Assembly: GCA_022567815.1 (NCBI GenBank)
Contig: JADFGI010000055.1
Coordinates: 1-11,923 of the forward strand
DNA from: Nitrospinota bacterium
Lineage (GTDB): Bacteria > Nitrospinota > Nitrospinia > Nitrospinales > VA-1
DNA: 11,923 nucleotides
Reading direction: 5' to 3'
Shown one piece after another: positions 1 through 6,709 of this stretch. Each line of letters opens with the position of its first letter. The stretch's first letter is position 1. Position numbers and translations under genes: made by a program. The notes beneath the pieces are model-generated. The model searched no databases and had not been told where the DNA came from. It saw only the letters and a list, made by a program, of their open reading frames with translations.

Positions 1-34
1 AACCTGGAGCTAAAATCACTAAAACTTTTTTCAT
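1..34 (-). CDS. N-terminal fragment of a probable DJ-1/PfpI-family protein (runs off window)
   Basis: Reading the minus strand from the ATG at 34, the only visible residues are MKKVLVILAPG. This is the usual first beta strand of DJ-1/ThiJ/PfpI class I amidotransferase-like proteins, which typically begin MKKVLV.LA.GFEE and carry a nucleophile-elbow cysteine further on. The rest lies beyond the left edge, so no catalytic residue can be checked. The gene lies on the same strand as, and about 210 bases downstream of, the oxidoreductase ending at 244; a repeat-rich spacer separates them. No strong Shine-Dalgarno site precedes the ATG. With eleven residues the family call is suggestive only; another Rossmann-like protein could begin the same way. 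Confidence 0.4.
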   Translation of the reverse strand, partial: MKKVLVILAPG

Positions 35-105
35 ACAGAATACCGCTGGACCAGCCAAGGGTTGGACCCACATTTTAAGTGCTCATGGATTAATGGCTTT
101 TCGTG

Positions 106-156
106 GCTCGTGTACCCCTCCGGGGCATGAAGACAAGGGAAAGGATATCACAAGCG
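106..156 (-). repeat. Copy A of a ~50-bp dispersed repeat (inverted relative to copies B and C)
   Basis: Read on the minus strand, this begins CGCTTGTGATATCC, continues through TTCATGCCCCGG and ends GTACACGAGC. It matches 5040-5091 on the plus strand with two substitutions and one indel over about 52 columns, and 4992-5035 with three substitutions and one indel. Inside it is a short hairpin (CCCC-TCC-GGGG on the plus strand, 114-124). The rest of the 35-243 spacer holds a near-palindrome at 159-170 centred on AACGTT, a 5-bp hairpin at 174-186 and another at 221-232 (CCCAC-TG-GTGGG). None is followed by a convincing T-run in the direction of the oxidoreductase gene, so no terminator is called. 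I see no gene in 35-243. Confidence 0.85.
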
Positions 157-243
157 AAGCGAACGTTTGCCCTCCTGCGCAGCAGGCTTTTCCACCCGCG
201 TGGCGGGGCGGGGTATTAAACCCACTGGTGGGAATAAAAAAAG

Positions 244-1272
244 TTACCCGGTCCACCTCAAGATAACCTTTCCGGTGGATTTTCTCATTTCCAGAAATGC
301 ATGCGCATCCGCAACCTGATCCGCCGGGTACTCTCCGCCCACCTTCGGACTCAGTTCCCCTTTATCGGTCAAATCCACCACGGCGCGCATGCAACGTTGA
401 AGAACATCGGGCCTGTCTTCCGCGATACGAAGCATATTCAGCCCGAGGACGCTTTTGGAATTTGAGATCAGCGGAAGACCATGGAAAAACCCGAATCCCA
501 GCACCGTCCGCAAAATGCGGAAAAAATTTCTGCGATTTCCCGTCATCTCCGCAACGCCAAAAGCAACGATCCTGCCTCCGGAACCGAGGAGGTTATATCC
601 CTTGCGAAAGGTTTTGCCGCCAATGGAATCAAAAACAACGTCCAATCCCCGCTTGCCATTGATGCTACGGACTTCCCTGGCAAAATCTTTTTGCAGATAA
701 TTGATTGGATGATCGACGCCCAGGCTTTCAAGATAATCGATTTTCGTTTGCGAGCTGGCTGTGCCATAAACAACACAACCACGGCGTTTGGCGATTTGCA
801 CAAGAGCCGTCCCCACTCCGCCAGCGGCGGCCTGGATGAGCACATGGTCTCCGGTATTAAGACGAACCATTTCTTCCGCCGCATACCAGGCCGTACAATA
901 TTGCGTGGCTAGCGCCGCCGCAACACCGGCTTCTATCTCTTCGGGAATTTTTACCGTTGCCATCGAATGGGCCACGACTTTGGAGGCATATCCCCCAAAC
1001 CTGGTGAACGCCAGCACCCGGTCACCGGCTTTCAATTTCTCAACTCTACCGCCCATCGCAATCACTCGGCCAACCACCTCATAGCCCAGCACACAAGGTA
1101 TCCTGGGCGCATCGGGATAAAGTCCCCGTCGCGCCAGCACATCCGCAAAATTCAGCCCGGAGGCTTCCACTTCGATCAAAACCTCGCTTTCATGTGGCAG
1201 GGGGTCAATTTCCTCGCGCATTTCAAATGCAATCTTGGAGTCACCGTAACGAACCAGATAAATGGAATTCAT
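244..1272 (-). CDS. Zinc-independent MDR oxidoreductase (quinone oxidoreductase / VAT-1-like)
   Basis: This 342-residue protein is a full-length medium-chain dehydrogenase/reductase that would reduce an enone, quinone or aldehyde with NADPH in the cytosol. The N-terminal GroES-like half carries GLNFADVLARRGLY (39-52) and a GYEVVG..G segment (63-74). The Rossmann half has the cofactor loop QAAAGGVGTALVQIAK (147-162). The C-terminus ends in the family signature HAFLEMRKSTGKVIL. The cysteine/histidine ligands of zinc alcohol dehydrogenases are absent, which fits the quinone oxidoreductase and VAT-1 subgroup. It is divergent from the PAP2-like gene at 1363. The same fold recurs as the ER domain of the polyketide synthase at the right of the window, but this protein is clearly separate in sequence. 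The substrate is unknown. The ATG at 1272 has no clear Shine-Dalgarno site. Confidence 0.85.
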   Translation of the reverse strand: MNSIYLVRYGDSKIAFEMREEIDPLPHESEVLIEVEASGLNFADVLARRGLYPDAPRIPCVLGYEVVGRVIAMGGRVEKLKAGDRVLAFTRFGGYASKVVAHSMATVKIPEEIEAGVAAALATQYCTAWYAAEEMVRLNTGDHVLIQAAAGGVGTALVQIAKRRGCVVYGTASSQTKIDYLESLGVDHPINYLQKDFAREVRSINGKRGLDVVFDSIGGKTFRKGYNLLGSGGRIVAFGVAEMTGNRRNFFRILRTVLGFGFFHGLPLISNSKSVLGLNMLRIAEDRPDVLQRCMRAVVDLTDKGELSPKVGGEYPADQVADAHAFLEMRKSTGKVILRWTG

Positions 1273-1283
1273 TTTTTTATGAT

Positions 1284-1310
1284 ATTGTAGCCGGGGTTAA
1301 TTTTAGACAA
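1284..1310 (-). promoter_or_regulatory. Candidate sigma-70-type promoter for the MDR oxidoreductase
   Basis: On the minus strand TTGTCT (1310-1305) and TACAAT (1289-1284) are separated by 15 bases. The -10 box matches five of six consensus bases and the -35 four of six; the spacer is two bases short. The -10 ends only 11 bases before the ATG, so a transcript from it would be nearly leaderless. That agrees with the lack of a ribosome binding site but remains unproven. Confidence 0.3.
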
Positions 1311-1362
1311 TTCTTGTTGCCCATAATTTTACTCTCACGCTCATAACCTCAAGGACTATTTA

Positions 1363-2367
1363 ATGCCGGAGATGGATCAAGTTCAAGACCCTGCCATGGA
1401 AGGCGATTCAACATCCACCATGTATTTACAACAATGGTTTCTATGGTGGAAAAGCCGCTCCCTCCTGCAAAAACTTTTGCCCCTTGTCTTTTTGACAGGG
1501 TTCTGGGGACTCCATTTAAGCATGGGCGGCTTTCGGCCAGACCATCTGGTGGTCATTTTCCTTGTACTCGCTTACTATGGAGGACCCCGCACGCATAGCC
1601 TTTACCGGTTTTTTCTCCCCTTTACATTATTTCTGGCCCTGTATGACAGCCAAGGTTATTACGCCGATTTGATTCGGGGGGAAGTCCGGGTTACTGAACC
1701 TTATCTGTTCGACATGACTTTTTTTGGTATCGAAACTTCCGAGGGAAGGGTGTTGCCCAGCCAATGGCTGCAAAACCATACCCATCCGGTACTTGATGTC
1801 ATCACTAGTTTTGGCTATATAATTTTCGTCCCGATTTTATTGGGGGTGGCCATTTATTACCGGTTTTATTTGGCCTCAAGAAATAAATCACTTCTGGATG
1901 AAGAAACGATAAAAACCAAAGTCCACGCCTTGATGTGGGGCATGTTCTGGTTGAACATTTTGTGCTGTTCCACTTATTACTGGTATCCCGCCGCCCCTCC
2001 CTGGTATGTGGACATATATGGTTTGGGCCCCGCGCAATTGGACGCACTTCCCAGCGCGGCGGGAGCTCTGCGGTTTGACGAGATTTTCGGCGTCAATTTA
2101 TTATCGAGTTATTACTCAAGAGTCCCCAATGTGTTTGGCGCCATTCCTTCAGGGCATGTCGCCTTTCCCCTGCTATGTGTGTATTTCGCCTTCAAGTTAT
2201 CATCGCTTCGCGTTTTCTGCCTGTTATATTTTTTTCTTGTTTGCTTTTCAGCCGTTTACCTCAATCATCATTACGTTCTGGATGTCCTCTGGGGAGCCGC
2301 CTACGGCCTGCTTGTGGCATGGTCGATGGACCGATTCTATTGTTCTCGTGTAACTCAGAATGAATGA
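1363..2367 (+). CDS. PAP2/Aur1-like membrane phosphatase or inositol-phosphotransferase
   Basis: This is a 334-residue polytopic inner-membrane protein of the PAP2 superfamily. The catalytic motifs of the Aur1/Ipt1-like branch are visible in order: YDSQGYYAD (94-102), YPAAPPW (208-214), PSGHVAFP (262-269, with the histidine that opens the active site), and HHYVLDVLWG (302-311, carrying the His-x3-Asp pair). About six hydrophobic stretches flank them. Family members either dephosphorylate lipid phosphates or transfer phosphoinositol or a similar headgroup from a phospholipid to another lipid; the sequence cannot separate the two. A good Shine-Dalgarno site, AAGGA at 1351-1355, lies 7 bases before the ATG. 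It is the first of a plus-strand series with a GT-C-like protein and a polyprenyl-phosphate sugar synthase, so a role in glycolipid assembly is inferred. Confidence 0.75.
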   Translation: MPEMDQVQDPAMEGDSTSTMYLQQWFLWWKSRSLLQKLLPLVFLTGFWGLHLSMGGFRPDHLVVIFLVLAYYGGPRTHSLYRFFLPFTLFLALYDSQGYYADLIRGEVRVTEPYLFDMTFFGIETSEGRVLPSQWLQNHTHPVLDVITSFGYIIFVPILLGVAIYYRFYLASRNKSLLDEETIKTKVHALMWGMFWLNILCCSTYYWYPAAPPWYVDIYGLGPAQLDALPSAAGALRFDEIFGVNLLSSYYSRVPNVFGAIPSGHVAFPLLCVYFAFKLSSLRVFCLLYFFLVCFSAVYLNHHYVLDVLWGAAYGLLVAWSMDRFYCSRVTQNE

Positions 2368-2394
2368 CAATACGATTCGGCTCTCAAACCCGGA

Positions 2395-2424
2395 TTGACG
2401 AAAAAATGCCGAAAAGTTGATAGT
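2395..2424 (+). promoter_or_regulatory. Weak candidate promoter before the GT-C-like gene
   Basis: TTGACG (2395-2400, five of six consensus bases) and GATAGT (2419-2424, four of six) are separated by 18 bases in the 112-base gap after the PAP2-like gene. The gap contains no terminator-like hairpin, so read-through from the upstream gene is equally possible. Confidence 0.25.
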
Positions 2425-2479
2425 AATAACCTGAGAAATCCTTCGATCTCCTGATGGATGCCCATCACTGATCCCACCT

Positions 2480-4015
2480 ATGAATTTATCTGACATAAGA
2501 TTGCTCAATGTTCTCCTTTGGGCGGCAGGCCTGACTGCTTTTATCGGATCCCTGTCCCTTCTATTTTGGTTTCTTCCGGGAGCGATTCCCTCCGGGACCA
2601 CGAGTGGAGTCTGGGCTGCCTTGGCAAATGATTTTGCACAAGGAATATTTTACCGGCCTGTTTTCGACGATTTCGGTTATGGCGGTACCCGCTACATGCC
2701 TGTATTTTTCGTCATCTATGGGTTCCTTATTTCCTATCTGCATGACCCGGTAACATCGGGGTTTTTACTATCTCTAACATCCCTTGGATTTCTTGAAATA
2801 GGCATTTACTTCCTCTTGAGGGAAACCGGGGTAAGAAAAAGCATCATAATCCCCTTTATCCTTCTGATCCACGCATCCATTTCAGTTCAAATGTTAACTC
2901 TGGAAGTCAAAGAAGCCTTCCTGGCAACAGGATTTAATCTCTGGGGAATTATTTTTGCTCTTAAACATTTGAAAACCAAATCCCGGCTTTATTTAATTTT
3001 TAGCGCCGTTTTCTTTTTAGGGGCGTTTTTCACCAAATTCACAACTCTGGGTGGTTTGCTGACTGTCCTTCTCTACTTCTTAATACAGAAAAAGAAATCA
3101 TCGGCCTTTTATTTGGCCGGCCTGACGACCGTTGCGGGTGCGGTCGTTATACTTTTAGTGAATACTTTCAGTCAGGGCCGGGCTTTCGAGTCATTTCAGG
3201 CCTGCGCTTTAGGAGGGTTTAATTTAGGGTACGCCTTAAAAACGCCACTTTGGTTTGCCACTTTTACCATCCAGGACCCTTTCTTCATGACTCCGCTAAT
3301 TCTAGCAATTTGTCTGGTAATCAATAAAAGAAAGGCCCTTTGGGACTCGTTTGTATATCTTTATTTTGCGGTCACCTTCCTGTCAACTTTCGCAATTTAT
3401 TCCTCACCGGGAACAGACAACAACCACCTCATTGATTTGCTAATCGCAAGCACCTTGGTTTTAGCCTTTGAATTTCAAAAAAACCAGAACTTTTTCAAGT
3501 TGTACAATTTGTCCTTTTTGTTCATTATACTTGGTACTTTGTACACTTGGATTCCGGGGACGATTTCCGTTAAGGATCATATAGAACCTATTGGAAAACC
3601 GACCAGAGATACCATCAGCTTCATCGCTGATCGATTGGGTCCGGCAAAAAAAAACCTGCTCAGCGAAAATCCGCTGGTTCCCCTGTTAATGGACCAACGA
3701 CCCATTGTTATGGATGCTTTCAGTATAAGGGTTATTGCAAGGCAATCCCCAGCCATCCACAAAGACTTCATCCGAAAAATTGAAAACAAATATTTTGGAG
3801 CAATCATTCTTTTGGACTGGTCCGGCGCTCCATTGGACCAATTAGAGGAAACCATGGAAAAGACCATGGAAAAACGTTCCTCCATTGGAGTTGGTCGATT
3901 CTATGGGGCAGTCCATTTCCCACCCGGCTTTCTGGAGTTAATTAAAAAGCATTATTTTCTGAGCTTCGTCAAAAGACCTTACGTCGTTTATGAACCCATA
4001 AAACTTGGCTCTTAA
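2480..4015 (+). CDS. Polytopic membrane protein, GT-C glycosyltransferase-like (PMT/ArnT-type)
   Basis: This 511-residue protein has about ten or more hydrophobic segments through residue 360 and a soluble C-terminal domain of about 150 residues. After the first membrane segment comes FDDFGYGGTRYMP (62-74). The acidic pair in this first external loop is where GT-C enzymes place their catalytic acidic residue. GTDNNHLID (311-319), just before a late membrane helix, resembles the G-x-N-H loop seen in PMT/ArnT-like proteins. GT-C enzymes transfer a sugar from a polyprenyl-phosphate carrier to an acceptor on the outer face of the membrane. The polyprenyl-phosphate mannose synthase gene at 4132 is a fitting partner. 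No subfamily is recognised and the acceptor is unknown. The ATG at 2480 lacks a clear ribosome binding site, so the start is only probable. The gene looks A/T-richer than the PKS region. Confidence 0.55.
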   Translation: MNLSDIRLLNVLLWAAGLTAFIGSLSLLFWFLPGAIPSGTTSGVWAALANDFAQGIFYRPVFDDFGYGGTRYMPVFFVIYGFLISYLHDPVTSGFLLSLTSLGFLEIGIYFLLRETGVRKSIIIPFILLIHASISVQMLTLEVKEAFLATGFNLWGIIFALKHLKTKSRLYLIFSAVFFLGAFFTKFTTLGGLLTVLLYFLIQKKKSSAFYLAGLTTVAGAVVILLVNTFSQGRAFESFQACALGGFNLGYALKTPLWFATFTIQDPFFMTPLILAICLVINKRKALWDSFVYLYFAVTFLSTFAIYSSPGTDNNHLIDLLIASTLVLAFEFQKNQNFFKLYNLSFLFIILGTLYTWIPGTISVKDHIEPIGKPTRDTISFIADRLGPAKKNLLSENPLVPLLMDQRPIVMDAFSIRVIARQSPAIHKDFIRKIENKYFGAIILLDWSGAPLDQLEETMEKTMEKRSSIGVGRFYGAVHFPPGFLELIKKHYFLSFVKRPYVVYEPIKLGS

Positions 4016-4055
4016 AAATCCCATTAAAAACAATCAATTATGGAATTTTTTTAAA

Positions 4056-4083
4056 GTGACTTTTGCAGAGTGAATAGTATAAT
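4056..4083 (+). promoter_or_regulatory. Candidate sigma-70-type promoter for the GT2 gene
   Basis: A perfect TATAAT box (4078-4083) lies 16 bases downstream of GTGACT (4056-4061, four of six matches to TTGACA). The predicted transcript start near 4090 gives a leader of about 40 bases before the ATG at 4132. It lies in the 116-base gap after the GT-C-like gene, so the mannose synthase gene may have its own transcript. Confidence 0.5.
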
Positions 4084-4131
4084 AGGCCCCTTCTATTCCA
4101 AAGAACCCATTATTTCTGTACACAGAAGAAA

Positions 4132-4959
4132 ATGCCGTTGACTGCCACATGTAAACGAAAAATTGAACGCACCCTTGTCATCCTTCCCACCTACAACGAA
4201 GCCAACTCCTTAATAACAGTGGTGGATGCGGTGTTAAGTTTGCCAGAGAACCTGGATATTCTGGTTGTGGATGATTCCTCGCCCGATGGCACGGCAGACT
4301 TGGTCAAAAATCATTCTGCTTTTGATAAACAGCTTTTTCTGTTACTGCGGCCCAGCAAGCAGGGACTTGCCACGGCTTATAAAGAAGGGTTCCAATGGGG
4401 GCTGAAACAGGGATACGACGTTTGCATGGAAATGGACAGCGACCTTTCGCATGACCCCAGGGATATTTCCCGGTTACTGCAAACCATAGAAGAGGGAGCC
4501 GACATCGCTATTGGCTCGCGCTATTTGCAGGGCATCAGCGTTATCAACTGGCCGCTCAGGCGATTGCTGGTCAGCATCGGCGCCGGCATCTATACGCGAT
4601 GGATATCCGGCCTGCCGCTCACCGACCCTACAGGCGGATTCAAAGCCATCCACCGAAATGTAATCGAACACCTGGACTGGGAAAAAATAAAAAGCGATGG
4701 CTACGGATTTCAAATCGAAGTGAGTTTTTTTGCTCATAAAAAAGGTTTCCTCCTAAAAGAAATTCCTATCATATTTACGGAGCGCCGCGATGGGGAATCC
4801 AAATTTTCCATGTCAATCGCGGTGGAGGCCGCGCTCAGAGTTCTACAACTTGGGTTTTTTGAACGCTTTCAAAGCGCTAAAAAACTTTCCTCAAGTTCCT
4901 ACACCAGCGTGTACGAAACAGGCGAAACCCCGCAACGAAGAGAAGAGAAGCTGGGCTGA
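4132..4959 (+). CDS. Dolichyl/polyprenyl-phosphate mannose synthase-type GT2
   Basis: This 275-residue inverting GT-A fold enzyme is expected to transfer mannose (or a related hexose) from a GDP-sugar to polyprenyl phosphate on the cytoplasmic face. The family motifs are all present: LPTYNEA (18-24), VDDSSPDGT (46-54), the metal-binding DSDLSHDP (102-109, the family DxD), GSRY (128-131), DPTGGFKAIH (165-174), DGYGFQIE (189-196) and ERRDGESKFS (217-226). It is the length of the short class of Dpm1 synthases with no C-terminal membrane domain, so it probably sits peripherally on the membrane. A weak AGAAG lies just before the ATG. The last dozen residues are charged and lie in DNA that resembles the repeat region that follows, so this tail may be a late addition. 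Its product would feed the GT-C-type proteins encoded on both sides. Confidence 0.85.
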   Translation: MPLTATCKRKIERTLVILPTYNEANSLITVVDAVLSLPENLDILVVDDSSPDGTADLVKNHSAFDKQLFLLLRPSKQGLATAYKEGFQWGLKQGYDVCMEMDSDLSHDPRDISRLLQTIEEGADIAIGSRYLQGISVINWPLRRLLVSIGAGIYTRWISGLPLTDPTGGFKAIHRNVIEHLDWEKIKSDGYGFQIEVSFFAHKKGFLLKEIPIIFTERRDGESKFSMSIAVEAALRVLQLGFFERFQSAKKLSSSSYTSVYETGETPQRREEKLG

Positions 4960-4974
4960 CCCCGCTATGCGGGG
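4960..4974 (+). other. Hairpin immediately after the GT2 stop codon
   Basis: A perfect 6-bp GC-only stem, CCCCGC-TAT-GCGGGG, starts on the base after the TGA stop. No T-run follows, so it is not a classical intrinsic terminator; it could stabilise the mRNA 3' end or be part of the repeat element. The whole spacer 4960-5206 holds this hairpin, repeat copies B and C, a short unsupported ORF at 5121-5177 and the palindrome before the next gene. Confidence 0.5.
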
Positions 4975-4991
4975 CGAAGAATTGGGGCTAA

Positions 4992-5035
4992 CGCTTGTGA
5001 TATCCTTTCTATTGCCTTCATGCCCCGGAGGGTAC
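4992..5035 (+). repeat. Copy B of the ~50-bp dispersed repeat
   Basis: This copy begins CGCTTGTGATATCC and passes through TTCATGCCCCGG to GGTAC. It lacks the terminal ACGAGC found in copies A and C, and differs from copy A by three substitutions and one deletion in the G run. It is in direct orientation with copy C, which starts five bases later, making a short tandem array with a unit spacing of 48 bases. Confidence 0.8.
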
Positions 5036-5039
5036 GCTA

Positions 5040-5091
5040 CGCTTGTGATATTCTTTCCCTTGTCTTCATGCCCCGAAGGGGGTACACGAGC
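5040..5091 (+). repeat. Copy C of the ~50-bp dispersed repeat
   Basis: This is a near-identical but inverted counterpart of 106-156: two substitutions and one inserted G over 52 columns, ending in the same GTACACGAGC. Such conservation in non-coding DNA on both sides of a 4.8-kb gene block suggests a genome-wide dispersed element (REP- or MITE-like) rather than chance. Confidence 0.85.
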
Positions 5092-5185
5092 CCCGGAGAA
5101 CCTCCGAAGGAAAAATCAGGATGAAAAATTCGGAACCAAGCAGGATTCAGTCAGGTAATAAAACCATAGCCCGTTAAAATCTCCT

Positions 5186-5200
5186 CCAGCGGTACGCTGG
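5186..5200 (+). other. Palindrome just upstream of the GT87-like start codon
   Basis: CCAGCG-GTA-CGCTGG is a perfect 6-bp inverted repeat ending six bases before the ATG at 5207, where a ribosome binding site would be expected. It could hide the start in mRNA, act as an operator, or be chance. No Shine-Dalgarno site is visible between it and the ATG. Confidence 0.4.
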
Positions 5201-5206
5201 TCAGCC

Positions 5207-6709
5207 ATGAATCCATCACGCATTACCACTGAATCCAGCGACACGCCGGTCAGCCCCCAGGCTGGTTGGTGGAATTCCAGAACCGTCATTTTAGCTTTGG
5301 TCCTGCACGGATTTCTTTTTCTGGGATTGTTCTCGTTGAGCTTCGAGATCGAAGAGTGGGACCGCATCAAACTAGCCGCTAAAGAACAATCCATTGAAGC
5401 TGCGGCAAAAATAATCATGCAGGGGCATGGGCTGTTCGGATTTGTGATCTGGTTCTACAACTCCCATGGTGAAGAGCAGCTGTATTACCGTTATGCCAAA
5501 TTAACTTTGTCCGGGGAGGTTGATTATTGGACGAAAAACAAAAACCTGAAAATCGAAAATGAACGCCCCTGGCCCTATCGGGATATTCCTATCGAATATC
5601 AGCCTGGGGCTCTTCTGACGCTATCTTTGCCAGGTTTATTTGCCGACAATTATAAAGAGTATCGATTCTGGCTTATCGCCTGGTTCGGGTTCCTTTACCT
5701 GTTGAACCTTTTCCTGGGCATCAAACTCGTTACCGGCGGGACTCCCACCACGGTCCAGATGAACCGTTTGCTCTGGTGGTCCCTCGCTTTTTTAGTCCTT
5801 TTGGGCGGCATTGTCACCTCCCGGTTCGACCACATTGTGGTGACCTGTGTTTTGCTTTCCACACTTGTATTCGGCCATGCCCTGCGGAAAAAAGGCAAGC
5901 AAGCCTTAATCGGGTTTGCCCTCTTCGGGTTTGTCACGTCGATCGGAGTGATGACCAAGATCGTTCCCGGGCTGATCCTGATTTCAGCTTTGCTTATTTT
6001 GCTCCTCAATCACAAACAAACTCCGCGCTGGGCGGATGCTTTCGCTTCGGTGACGGGTTTGGGAGTTGGATTGGTTTTTCTGAATGCGGGATTTTATGCC
6101 ATTTTCGGTCCCGGCTACTGGGAAAGTTTCACTTACCATATGGACCGGGGAATTCAACTGGAGTCTGTTTATGCCGGACTCCTACTGCTGGCGCAAATGG
6201 CTGGCCTTGCTATAGTGACGTTTGAAAAATCCTTCGGGTCTTCAAATGTAGTCTCATCCCTCACCGGTGTGGTCAAACTCATTTCCCCTTTTTTGTTTTT
6301 GGGAATCCTGGTCGTTCTCGTACGGAGGGTTTGGCACTACAGTCTGCCGGAAGGCAAGGCTGAAGAGCCTGGACATTTTGTTTGCAGTCAAATCATTCTG
6401 CTGACCCTGATTCTGCTTCTTGCGTTCATGCTCTCCAATAAGGTTTTTTCTCCCCAATACATGATATGGGTCGGACCGTTGATGGCCGTCCTGGTGGCCG
6501 TCCACAAAAACATGTGGAAAATCGGCATGATGTTTTTAATCGCGTCCGCAATGACCCAGGGGATTTTCCCTCATCTTTATGAATTTCTGAATCAGTTTCA
6601 TCCGGCTATGGTGATTCTTTTGAACTTGCGCAATGCGTTACTTATTATAATCCTGATTATGCTGATTCGTGATCTGCCAAAATTATTAGAAAAAAATCAC
6701 TCCTCCTGA
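5207..6709 (+). CDS. DUF2029/GT87-type polytopic glycosyltransferase
   Basis: This 500-residue inner-membrane protein has about ten to twelve transmembrane segments, the first near 28-47. It shows the pattern of the DUF2029/GT87 family, which includes the mannosyltransferases that use polyprenyl-phosphate mannose to extend lipid-linked mannosides in actinobacteria. Visible signatures are PYRDIPIEYQPGAL (123-136, matching the family's D-x-x-x-EY-P-PG loop), SRFDHIVV (205-212), YHMDRGIQLES (310-320) and NKVFSPQYMIWVGPL (411-425). A large periplasmic loop is likely at 50-150. It would act on the outer face with the donor made by the GT2 gene upstream. The start is uncertain because a palindrome rather than a ribosome binding site precedes the ATG. 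The 3' end overlaps the convergent phosphatidyltransferase gene by 13 bases. Sugar and acceptor are not determinable. Confidence 0.7.
   Translation: MNPSRITTESSDTPVSPQAGWWNSRTVILALVLHGFLFLGLFSLSFEIEEWDRIKLAAKEQSIEAAAKIIMQGHGLFGFVIWFYNSHGEEQLYYRYAKLTLSGEVDYWTKNKNLKIENERPWPYRDIPIEYQPGALLTLSLPGLFADNYKEYRFWLIAWFGFLYLLNLFLGIKLVTGGTPTTVQMNRLLWWSLAFLVLLGGIVTSRFDHIVVTCVLLSTLVFGHALRKKGKQALIGFALFGFVTSIGVMTKIVPGLILISALLILLLNHKQTPRWADAFASVTGLGVGLVFLNAGFYAIFGPGYWESFTYHMDRGIQLESVYAGLLLLAQMAGLAIVTFEKSFGSSNVVSSLTGVVKLISPFLFLGILVVLVRRVWHYSLPEGKAEEPGHFVCSQIILLTLILLLAFMLSNKVFSPQYMIWVGPLMAVLVAVHKNMWKIGMMFLIASAMTQGIFPHLYEFLNQFHPAMVILLNLRNALLIIILIMLIRDLPKLLEKNHSS

Noticed and set aside
221..232. CCCAC-TG-GTGGG hairpin as terminator of the oxidoreductase gene
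   Set aside because: In the direction of transcription the T-rich stretch precedes rather than follows the stem, and the loop is only two bases; not a standard intrinsic terminator.
3..281. Open plus-strand frame from the left edge of about 92 codons
   Set aside because: It crosses the repeat and hairpin-rich spacer and runs antisense into the oxidoreductase gene; its translation shows no recognisable domain, while the minus strand gives a plausible protein start at 34.
244..1272. Stand-alone MDR protein as a trans-acting enoylreductase for the PKS
   Set aside because: The PKS has its own ER domain with intact motifs, and the stand-alone protein is closer to the quinone oxidoreductase/VAT-1 type and is far from the PKS gene.
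4992..5091. Tandem repeat as a small CRISPR array
   Set aside because: The two units are separated by about five bases with no spacer-sized sequence, the third copy is distant and inverted, and no cas gene is present.
5121..5177. 18-codon ORF (starting MKNSEPSRIQ) with GAAGG ten bases upstream, in the spacer before the GT87-like gene
   Set aside because: Too short to support, in a different frame from the downstream gene and with no recognisable product; possibly chance next to the repeat.
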